A DNA stretch of 64,000 nucleotides, taken from NCBI RefSeq assembly GCF_964355755.1, contig NC_092676.1, positions 26,892,288 to 26,956,287 on the forward strand, in the 5' to 3' direction. The DNA is from Antedon mediterranea (Eukaryota > Echinodermata > Crinoidea > Comatulida > Antedonidae). Below are positions 27,801-39,800 of the stretch, piece after piece. How positions within the stretch are numbered: position 1 is the first letter of the stretch; each line of letters opens with the position of its first letter. Made by a program: the position numbers and the translations under genes. The notes under the pieces are model-generated. The model saw nothing but the letters and a program-made list of their open reading frames with translations. It had not been told where the DNA came from and searched no databases.

Positions 27801-30800
27801 TTCTTCTGCAATACACTTTATCCCATAAAAGTAAATTTGTTGTATTTTCTTTCAATGAATTTATCAAGTTTATTTTTAAAGGCGTTTTACTGTGGTGGTG
27901 TTAATGGCTTCCTCTGGTAGACTATTCCATAGGTTAACAATTCTGTAAGAAAAATTGTACTTGCGGATATCCAGTTTAGGTCGTCGCTTACTGTATATAT
28001 GGTGTATCTAAGTCTTCTTAAGTTACGCATTCCACTACCACTTAGGCCTGTCACCATTTTAAAAACTTGAATCATATCTCCTCGTAATCTTCTAAAGGCC
28101 AATGTTGGTAGATTTAGTCGTAAAAAATAAAAATATTTTGAATAGGCCATTTTGCAGTTTTAATAAAGTTAATCACTTCTAAAAAGACAAAATAAACAGT
28201 TAAATTCAACCAAAAACCCATTGTCGTCCAGTTTTATCATTATTTTTTGCCTTAAATTATACCTGTATTTTTTTAGGTAAGTAATTTTTTTCAGGTTTAC
28301 TGTATGTGATGTGTTTATTTTTAACAAGCTTTTAAACTAGTTTGAAAAAAAAAGTGTGATGTACCCAAATATGGTAGTGATACGACATCATCATGTCTAT
28401 ATATGGGCACATCACATTTTTTGTTGTCACATAATGTTCGATAGTGTATAAAAAATACAATGCTCTGATTTGAACGCTATTTTTAACTTTGTTTAATTCA
28501 ATTAAGCTTGACATATATACTCAACATTACAGCATCATTTCCATGAATAACTGAAATTATACTTTATCTATGCTAATCGTAAATTTATTTATATAAGTAA
28601 CAGGAGGTTTTAAATAATATTAGTAAACTTCAACTTTAAGTATCTTAAAATGTACTTGGATTTTTAATTGTTAATTTCCAAAAGTCATTTTATTTCATTG
28701 TTCTACTTGTTGATATACATCATGTCTGCGATCCTTTAATTAATTTCCCTCCTATTACGCTCCCTGGAGGCCAATTATTGAATCCATTTCGTTAAATCAT
28801 CCTCGACTAGAAATTCCGAAGCATTCAGAGTTCCGGTGAATCTTCTTTGGTTTTGAAGTATTGCGATGTAGATATTTACGAATTTCATTTTAACTTGGTA
28901 TGCCATTGGCCTGTCTATTTGAGGAATGGATGTGGTGAAGACCTCAAGTTTCGTTATTGGATTTATTAATTTTTTTCTGCAAAAAAAATATTATTAGCAT
29001 GACTTCAAAATAATCTTGGAATTTTTATACAAAGAATTGCATCTATCTAGATGATACTAATTTGTAAAAAATGATAACCTGTCGTACTGTGGTTCAATAC
29101 ATTGAAAGAGATATTTGCGTATTGGATAAACAAGATTTTCAACAGTCTTGGACAATATTTTACACCTGTAGGTGGAGAAAAATCGGATTGCTAAACTTGA
29201 ATATAACTTTTAAAAAATGCCGTCTTTGATTCTTTCTAAATGGCAAAGTTGCCGGAACGATTTTCCACGTCGCTGTAATTCAAAAAGCACTTTCTATTCA
29301 AACGTCTCAGGAAATACGATTTACCAAGGAAAGCTGAGAAGACGCAATGCATTTCGCTTTCCACGGGAACAAGTAACAGTACAGGTATAATGATGTAAAC
29401 GGATGCGTTATGATGTAAACGATTCATATCGTAAACGGAAAGTTAATTTTTATAAACCCCCCTCTTTTGGTTTTACTAATTCATGTTGTTTATCGATAAT
29501 GTTTGTAACGTAAAAATAAAGTCATAAGATAATTATCGTAAACAGAAAGTTAATTTTAATAAACTTCCGTTTTAGTAAATACTAATTCATGGTAGTTTTT
29601 TATCGATTATCTTTTTAACATGAAATTAATGTCATGATAAATGTAGTTATCAAAAACTGAAAGTTACATTTTATTTTCTTTTAATTACTGTTTTACATTA
29701 TTTTACAGGAATTAAAAATATACAAAAATAAAAGTACATGTATTTTTGCTGCCAACTTCAAGCTTAGAAATTAAAAAATGAAATTCAAATGTACAGTATT
29801 TGACGCATTTCTTTTTATCCACAAAATATCTTTCTAATTTTACTTTACTGTTTGTTTTTGCAGAATAATGACCATGATACCTCACTTCATTTTGCTGCAC
29901 AATACGGACATACTGATGTTGTTTCTTTGCTTTTGGAGGTAAAATTCTAATCATTAAATAATAATACAGTATTTATTTTGCCAATCAATCAAATAATCTT
30001 GATTGCAATGTATATAACAATATAAGATTGGATACAAATCATATCAATACACAAAGAGTACCAAAACAGAAATACATCCAAAGTGACATAAAAAAAAGGA
30101 CATTAAAAGATATTAACAAAGCATAAAATTAAAGCTAAATTAAAACATAATTATCAAACAGGGCTTTTTTTTAAATTCAAATTTTACAAAAATAAAAAAC
30201 AAATTTATAAAAGAAAAGATATAAAAGGAAAGGAAAGATCAAATAGGTAATAAACACACTTTGCTAGTTGGTCAACCCCAAAAAGACAAATAAAAACAAA
30301 TTCATTAATATCATTACAGTAAGTTTACAACATTGATATTAAGAAATTGACCATATTACATAAATTAGTTATTCAGACAGATTTTTAAAGAAATTATAAG
30401 TAAAATTGTGAGTCAGGAGCCATTTAATGATTAAAGATTATATAATAATAATATTTTATTCTATGGGGAAAGATATTTCATTGGTCAGTCATAAAAATCA
30501 TGATTTTTATGCATGTAAGAACATGTCTGAAATTCGAAATCATCATCTATGTGAAAACTTTCCTGTGTTCAAACTCTTTTCTCTATTGGAATAAAGCTAT
30601 ATGTTTACACTATCAAACTAGTTTGACAAAAAAGTGTGATGTGCTCAAATATGGTAGTGATATGCCCAAATATGGTAGTGATATGACATCATCTGATCAT
30701 GTCCATATATAGGCCGATCACATAATTTGTCACATATGTTTGATAGTGTAGACAGAGCTTTAAATACAGTGCTGTAATCCAGTTTATTTATATGTGCGTA

Positions 30801-33800
30801 ATAAGGGATCCAGTGATAACATTACATCTGACACACTGTACATCTGAAACAAGTTTATATCGAAGGTACATCAGCAATACAAGCTCGTACAGTAGCTAGG
30901 ATTTTTGCAGGGGGTTCTTTCTTAAACAAAAGCGCAAACTATTTTAACCTACCGTAGGTTAGTTGAGCATATTTTTCTACATTTTTGCTGTTTGAAAAGG
31001 GCACTTTAGGAAAGGATGTCTTTCCCACCCCCATTGGCTACTGTACATGGGCTTGATCAGCATAAATGACAGATCTCTGGTTTGAAAAGGGCACTTCAGG
31101 AGAAGGGTCTTCCACACTCCCATTTGGCTACGAGCTTAATCAGTATAAATAACAGCACATACATAGTATATTGAATTTAATTAATCACACACATACCTAC
31201 ACATGTACTGTAAATCTATGTAGGCTTAACTCTAATAATATAGATACTTTGGTTTTACCTGATTATCGACGCCTATGACGTATCAAACATAATCTCCACT
31301 TTCTCTAATGAAATTTGATAAACATTTTAATTTCTGATAATTGGCATGCACTCTGTGCTAATTAGCGTTACATTTATTTGATAATGGTGAACTGCGTGTC
31401 TCCAACTGCTAACATGAACCAATTGATTTTTAAATTTGTTCATTTGTAATTTATCAAATTAAATATTTGTACCCCTTGAGGCTTGCTCTCTAAGTTTGTT
31501 GACCTTTCATTGATGCTAATTGATTTTTATTAGGAATTGCAGATTCATAAAATATTTTTAATTTAAACAATCTTGGTTTTATAATTAAACATTATTTATA
31601 TTAATGTACAGTTCATCCCTCTACCTTTGCAGTATTTATTAAAAAAATAAAATAAGTATAAAGTATTAAAACACTTCCTTTGAGATACCTAGTAGACACT
31701 TTCCTGTGAAAGAAAATAGATGCAATATATGGTTTAATTTATTTATTTATATTCAGTCCGATTTGAAACCGAGGAACCTGCCACTAATAGAATGGATTAA
31801 AAGTATTTAAAACTATATAAAATATTTTAAAACATAAAAACTTTAAAGCCCCTTCCCTACGTTTTTTAGATCTAATTTAAGATCACAAACTATATTTAAT
31901 GTAAAAATAATACTATATGGTCCTATTGTGATAACTTTTTTCGTCTTTAAACGGTTAAAAATGTGAAAAATAAGTCGATTCTAATAATTATAGCGGCCCG
32001 CTATAAATCCCAAAATGCATTGCGCGCGGATTGATATTTTTGTTTTTCACCTGTAATTCGCCCACTTTCGATCGATCGTGAGGCCAAAACAAATGGAAGA
32101 CTCCTAACTTTTCAGCGAAAATACCGGGTTTTCCCCAATTTGTATCAACGGAGTCTGGCAAAAATAGAAAGACAATTAATGCAGCAACTATACAACGTCA
32201 GGCTAGGTATGTAGCTAGCGTACGATGTTCGTACGTTACCGATGTTTACCAGCTAGGCCTACAAAACTAAGCCTAGCTAGGCTAGGCCTAAGACCGTCCA
32301 CGATAGGTCGATCGCCGCGAGCTACTAGGTAGTGCATTGTTTCTCACTTTTTATCATAATTTACCATAAAACGTACATTTAAGACAAGGAATGACATGGT
32401 TTAATGTTTTTAAGGTGATATATATGTATTATTTTCCAAAAAACGTCCAAAATTGCAGGGAAGGGGTCTTTAAACAATATCACATATCTTATTACAAAAG
32501 TCATTTATTTATTTTTTGGTAGCATTGACAGGGCAAAAAGGAACACATAAAAGATTACATTTAGAATTACGAGTACAGTACGACAGCTTTAACATGAAAG
32601 GGGAACAATGAGATAAAATAACAATATACAGGAACACTCCTATTCAAGGGATACCAATGGAAACACATTTTGCTGTGTGCGTCCTCTAATAACGATAATA
32701 CTATAGTCAGAAACATCTTTTTAATGATCAAAAGATCTCACAGTACATTCACCTATTTCATCCAATATTCATGATCTCCATTGAAATTTTAGCTAAAAGC
32801 TAAAAAGTTCTTTGTTTGTCTTTCCCTGATGTTTTCATTCAAACATTTTTTATTTCAAACAAATAAATGTGGTATCTTTTCCAATTCCATTCTCATTGTC
32901 TGAACATATTGTTCTTATCTGAATGATGACCTTCCTTATAATAAAAAATATTTATTAGTTTTTTTTCTCATTTAGGTGACAGTTTGTTTTTGTTAATTTT
33001 TGTATGTTTTTTTCTATAGCGTATTAATTTCAATTTCAAATTCAATTGTCTTTTCTAACATGTAAATTTATGAGTGTTATTCCTCGGTTTAGAGGAACAT
33101 TCAAATGAAAGGTGATGTCCAGAAAAACAAGTATTTTGTGATAAAGATTTAAAAGTATAAATTACAAAATAGAAAGTATAATAAAATCACTACCAACAAT
33201 TTACATTAGATCTAAAACCATTAAAGGGGTTGCTAAGTGCCACCTAAAAGGAAGTTATTGGAATCAAGGTCATAGATCAAATGCAACTTCCTTATATGGT
33301 AATGAGTCTGCACTAAACTTTTGTTGCCTCATGACATATGACGATCAAAGTTCATTTACTTAGAAATGCTCATACAAACTTAATCTACTAAATGGTTTGA
33401 ACATAAAAGATGGGAAACTCCCAAGAAAATGAACGAGTTCCTTAAAATACAGTAGGAAGTCCTTTTAGAGAGAAGTGTTTATAAGTGCATATATTCACAG
33501 TTGCGAAAATTAGTTCCTAGAGATGTTGGCATGAGAAGTCCTCCTACTTATACGGAGTGAGACTACCAAACCCATACTCATTATAATAGGAGGGGTCAAA
33601 GGGGGAAGAAACAATCAGTCCATGAGCTAGCCTAGTTGGGCCTATTTACCATCACTTCTTCTGCTGGTAGTTTGTAGTTTGAAAAGAGTAGTTCAGTGGC
33701 CAAGAGCAGGGCTTGGGGGCTACAGTAGCTTCTAGGTTTTCCTTCTCTCCTTGAGCAGTTTTAACTAGAAATTATATTCCACAGCAATTAAACAAAAAAA

Positions 33801-36800
33801 TGAATGAAACTTAAAAGAAAGTAAAAAGACCACCAAGAAGATAACTGGATAAACCAAATAAAAAAAGATTTAAAAGGAAAAAATTTACACTTTAATAGCA
33901 AGATAACAAACCATCCTGCCAAAAACAGGAAATATGGAAACAAATTATGGAAACAAATTGTGGAAAGCGTAATGTCAGAATGACTGAAAACGTTTCAAAT
34001 GATTGTATGATGAACACTGGGAAATTCTAAATTAAACTTTGCTTTCAAACTCCTAAAATCAACATAAAACATTACTTCAACTGATTCCTACTTATAATAA
34101 TACCGTACCCATATTTCTTTATGGCACATACAATTTTCAAAATAAATATTTTCATAAATCATTTTTTCCATTACATACAGACGTAATGTCTGGCATTGAA
34201 ATCTTTCTGTTATGTCGTTAGGGAATACATTAAATGTTCAGTTTCTTTCATTTGATTGAAATACATTCTTGCAATCGAGGTTTCTTTTTAAACATACTTA
34301 AGATAAAAAGTGATCTTTGAAACGCTTAATAGTCGTCAATGATTGAATTCACAGTTATTTTTATCTTAGTATTGATTTTCCTATTTTGATTATTGTAAAG
34401 TAGAGTTAATTTACGCCTGCACAGTGTTCGACCTATGATATTAGGCCTACAATCTATTTTGGGCCTTCCTAAAGCTTTGTCTACACTGTGAAATTTTATG
34501 TGACAAAACAAACGTGATGTGCCTATATATGGACATGATGACATCATATCACACTTTTTTTGTCAAACTAGTTTGATAGTGTAGAGAGAGCTTTACAGTA
34601 CCTGGATAAACCGACAATAGCCTGCTTTTCTGAGGATGACAAAAGAATGTTCTTTGAATATCCCTGTACAATAACCACACCACATCATTTCTTAATGATG
34701 AAGTTGCCAAACTTTTTTTTTTGCCAGAATAATGCAGATCCTGTTATCACAAATAAAAGAGCCGAGACACCGATACACTTAGCCGCACAGTATGGCCGTC
34801 TAGAAGCAGTCCAGCAACTACTACGATGCCAAAGTCTATTAGACCGTATTCCTCCCACGCACTCGTTGCTACATCTTGCCGCACGCAATGGTCATCACCA
34901 AGTGGTCAAGCTACTATTAGACGAGGGCTGCGATATCAACCATACAGTAAGACTTATTTTTATGTCAAAGTTGAGAAAATTTGCGAAAGGGTTCGCAAGT
35001 TTCACAACTAACACTCAGACCATGGGTCTTCAGCCATTCATGCTATACCACATTTAGTAATAAACTATTTAAGTCTTAATTTTCCATCTTGTCTTTGCAT
35101 AAACGGACCTGGCAGAATAATTTCAATATCCATTTTCTAAAGCTCTGTCTACACTATCAAACTAGTTTGACAAAAAGGTGTGATGTGCCCAAATATGGTA
35201 GTGATATGCTTAAATATGATAGCAATATGACATTATCATGTCCATGAGCACATTTTTTTGTCACATAAAGTTTGATACTGATAGTGTAGACAGACCTTAA
35301 CATTAATTTTTCATAATAATTCTTCATTTTGATATTTTTAGTTTATGTAGTAATTATTTGATACATTTATTTCCTATTTTGCATTACTTTTTTCACAACT
35401 TGTCAACAGGCTAGGCTACACAATAATGAGGTATATTATTTTTTATTTATCATGCTTTTTCAGTGCAGTTGATCGTGCATATTTTATTTATATTCTGCAT
35501 TTGTTGGTTATTTATGTGATTGTGTCAATTGCATATCTATTGTTATACTGTAACCTACATTTAATAGTGCCTGTGCATACAGTGTTTTTAAAATGAATTC
35601 AATAGGGATAGTTTTTAAAGGAGTTTACTGTACCTTAAATTTTTGAATATATGTATATTTGCTATGCAAGTGCTATGTATAAATTTAAACAGTGCCATGT
35701 AAATTTGAATAGTTTGCAATTTTTACACCATTATTTTATGAATTATATGATTAAATAAAAAATTTTCAATTATTCTACTGCATCATGAAACATTTTTATG
35801 TATTTAAACGTTTAATTTTTAAATTTAATTTTTTTCTAGTTTTCTAATGGTTGCACTTACACATTTTTATATTTCCTCTGACCAGCTTTTAATATAAAAT
35901 GCATCATCAAATTTGTCAAAGATAATTTCAAGGGTATTTTTTTTAATTTTTGAAATATATATCCTTTTATAACAAGGTTAAATTGTAAATATTAATTTCT
36001 TGAACCTTGTTCATTCAATTCTTGAACCATTGTTGCATAATTGCTTTAGATAATTTTAATTTATTTTACTCTCAGTCAAATTTGCTTAACTTTGTTTTTA
36101 ATGTGGGGTATTGGACGTGGTGGCAACTTGTAAAAATATATACCATAAGTTTACTTTGTTGTGTATTACTATTAAAACTTTGAGTGGATAGCTATTCAAA
36201 TATTAAGTTGTAAATCAGTTACCCAGTATGCTAAACATGTGGTACTTTCATACCCAATAGCAAAGAACTTATAACACAAGAATCTCCTGTTCGTCCGAAG
36301 CGCGTAACAATTTCGAAAGGCATTGTGGGATAGAATAGAGCTATGGGTGGCGCCATTGTGAGCCATGGAGTAGGGCGCCCGCATCAAATTAGAAAGTCAA
36401 AATCATAGAGGGGATCTGCTAATACTCTAGGGGGGTTAGAGTATTGACTTCCTAGTTTGGAGGGGGCGCTGCTCCATGCTGTGAAATGGCGTCGCCCAGT
36501 TTGACCTTTTAACCCTGTACTTCCGATACTGTGTTTTTAATACCTTGTTTTTTTAAATCCTGGATTTGGTTTTTCTTCAACCATATTTCGTACATGATGG
36601 CAGATGGATGTTGTCATCTGTTTTGTTCATAAATTACTTGGATAAACCAACAATAGCCTTTCTTGGTAACTCAAAAAGTAGAAAATTCATTGAACACCCC
36701 ATGCCATATATATGGTATAGTCCATAGAGAGTAATATTGTATCTCCCTAATGGAACAATTGTAAAGGGATCTGACTGGTACTTGGATAAACCAACAATAG

Positions 36801-39800
36801 CCTTTCTTGATAACTCAAAAAGTAGACAATTCATTTAACACCCATTGCCACATGGTATAGTCCATGTAAGAGAGTGATATGGTACAATGGTATGGAATGT
36901 TACTGGTTTATGAAAAGGTGCGAGTTTGAGTAATTTTGTAACTTACAGTAATGTATACATTATATAATGCATGTGTGTGAACATTGTTATGAATTTTCTA
37001 TATTTAGAACTTTTGCCAAAATGTTGTTTTGTATGTGTGTTTATAGTATGTTTGCTTGTATGCATGTGTCTTGTGATTGTTTATGCATGGATGAACATTA
37101 CTTGTTGATTGTTCCCAATTTAACTTCACAATGACAAGATAATTAGAAGTTTTAGCAAGTATGGTTATTTTTGGTGGATATGTTTTTGAGGCTTATTTAG
37201 AGGTCTTCAACTCCGCTTGAATCCAGCCCAGCACCCTAAAAGGTTTATTTTAAACCTCCAGATAGCTATACCATTATGTGTGTGCATTGCTGTATATTAT
37301 TATGGACTTTCCATTATACTTTCTGTATTAAAGTGTTTAAAAGATGGATTGTCCTTTGATTGAAAAGACTAAGGTACAATATCAAGTGCTCTGAATTAGA
37401 ATTGTACGTATACAAGTATATGAAGATTTAAACGGTGCACTGGTCCCAGTCACTGTTCAGTAAATAGATTTAATTTATGGAAAATGCATATTTTAATTAA
37501 TCTTAACTAATATTTAGCTTTAAATACAACTTTTGTCTTGATGATTATCATTATTTTGACGATTATTTGACAACATTTAATAAAGGTAAAATTTAATATT
37601 TCAGCTAAGCAGTGGAACCCCTCTACACGAAGCGGCTGTGTTTGGCAAAGCAGACGTAGTTCGCGTTCTTCTCGAATATGATGGCAAAATAGATGCAAAC
37701 ATTCAAGACGCGTCGGGAGAAACTGCTCTGGAGAAGATTGAAGAACATCCTTCAAAGAAGTCTGTAATCATTAGTGCTCTCATCAAAGGTACTGGTTGTA
37801 ACATTTTAAAATTAATAAAACTCCCCTAATCTGGGAAACACCCTTATTATGGTGAAATTTTCCTGTGAAACGAGAAGAAATATAATAAATATTCTACGGC
37901 CAACCACTATCCAGGACAATATTCAAGTGGAAATTTGAACTTGTGCCTTTAATGGGTCTTTATCTGATAGCTTCTTAACCAGGTCATTTATGTAATAGTT
38001 TTCAATGCACTAGTGCAGAGATAAAGACCCATCTTCAAGTTGTAACTAGAGTCTTTATATATTTATAAATTTAACAGGAGGAAACTTTAAACCGTCTAGT
38101 GATATATTGAAAATTATTTATATCTCCAGGTGCACATAATAAGTACTGATGTTGTTCCATTAAACTAGGTCTTATCCTTTGGCTTATTTAAACATAAAAA
38201 TATCCAGAAGGAAGAATCGATCTTTAATTTATGAGACTGACATACGAAGTCATCAAAGAGTGTTCATTCTGATTCTGATTATGATTTAACATAAAAAATA
38301 TGTTTTCCAGAATTTCTGATTTATCAGTAAAATTATGAACTTATATGTTCTCAATAAAAGAAGAAAACTGTACCATTTTGTCTAATTCCAACTATATTTC
38401 AATTTCTCTTTAAAGCCTATATTAGACATGAACCACTACCAGATTCAGAACCGGATCGGCCACCATCTGTCAACCTGGAAACCGCTGACCTTATACCAAT
38501 TGAGGGCGGTGTGCGTTCACGGCACTCATCAGGTTCACCAGGAGCAAACACTTCATATCCAAATTATCAAAATGTCTGTTTATTGCAACCGCCAAATGAC
38601 CCTGTTTCTCCTCCGCCTACTTTTTTCTCACCTCAAGAACCCGAACCCAGTCCACCAGAACTTAAAATATGTGAAGACACTGTGCCAGATTTTATTCCGA
38701 TAAAACCAAACAATAATCCTATGAAGCCACTGAGGCATCATGGGTCAGAACCGGATCTTTACGAAAACGTTGCTCTGCTTCGTAAAAAACCGCCCAAAAA
38801 ACCAGTTCGATCTTCGTTTGGAATTTTTCCATCAGAGGACAATCAAGGTAAAAAAGTTCTTCGTACGGTCGGGCAAGTGGACCAGTCGTTACTTCGCAGT
38901 ATCTATGCAAAAATTGATAACAATGAAATAGAGAAAGGTGAGTTTCTTTTTGGTTTTTACTTGAAGCTGAAGAGTTCCAGTCAGAGCAGCATGCTAACCA
39001 ATTCCAAGCTCTGGGATTATAATCCTTAATATCTAATATTTCGCATGCACATTTGTTTAATTATAGAGATATTTCTATGTATCAGGGGATTACCACCTAT
39101 CTGATAGGACAGTGATTGATTTACTATTGGTAATCTTTGGCCACTGTGCCTAAAGACATAAAAAATACAAAAATAAAATTAAAATGTGTTTCTCTCTTTC
39201 TGGTTTGAAGCTCTGTCTACAGTATCAAACTAGTTTGACAAAAAAGTGTGATGTGCCCAAATATGGTAGTGATATGCCCAAATATGTAGTGATATGATGT
39301 CATCATGTTCATATATGGGCACATCACATTGATTTGTCACATAATGTTTGATAGTGTAGACAGAGCTTAATTGCCAATATTTGGCTATTATTGCCTTCAA
39401 CCACTAGTAACCTTTGAAGAAGATAATCTGAAATATAACAACACAAATATAAGGCCAAAACTTTGAGGTCAGCTTTTCTTTGTGTGCTTAGTGTCTAGAA
39501 AAATGTAAGCCTTCCAATCGGACCGTGTATGTTTTACTTTTTTTGATCCTTGTAATGTTCTTTTATGTTCTTTGTTTAGTAGCTTCAGAGACATGTGAAT
39601 CTCAAGAACCTTTTGTGTCTGCACAACCTCTTGTATCTCCACAACCTGTTGTTCCTGATCGGAATTATTATGATAAAGATGCTGGTGACTATGCACAACT
39701 CAGAACTGATGTAGAAATAAACACAGATAATAATATTAAAATAGAAAGGACTGAGAGTGAAGGACATACACAAACACAAAAAGAAGAAATTACACAACAA

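Larger units (their letters stand above)
13633..29863 (+). other. ANKS1 intron 3 (16.2 kb)
   Basis: The longest intron seen, splitting ankyrin repeats 2 and 3. It holds a SINE, a Harbinger-like element, an IR element, three TTAA-type MITEs (one split by a LINE fragment), several copies of the 15-copy MITE, hairpins and tandem repeats, listed separately. No host exon recognised. Confidence 0.7.
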
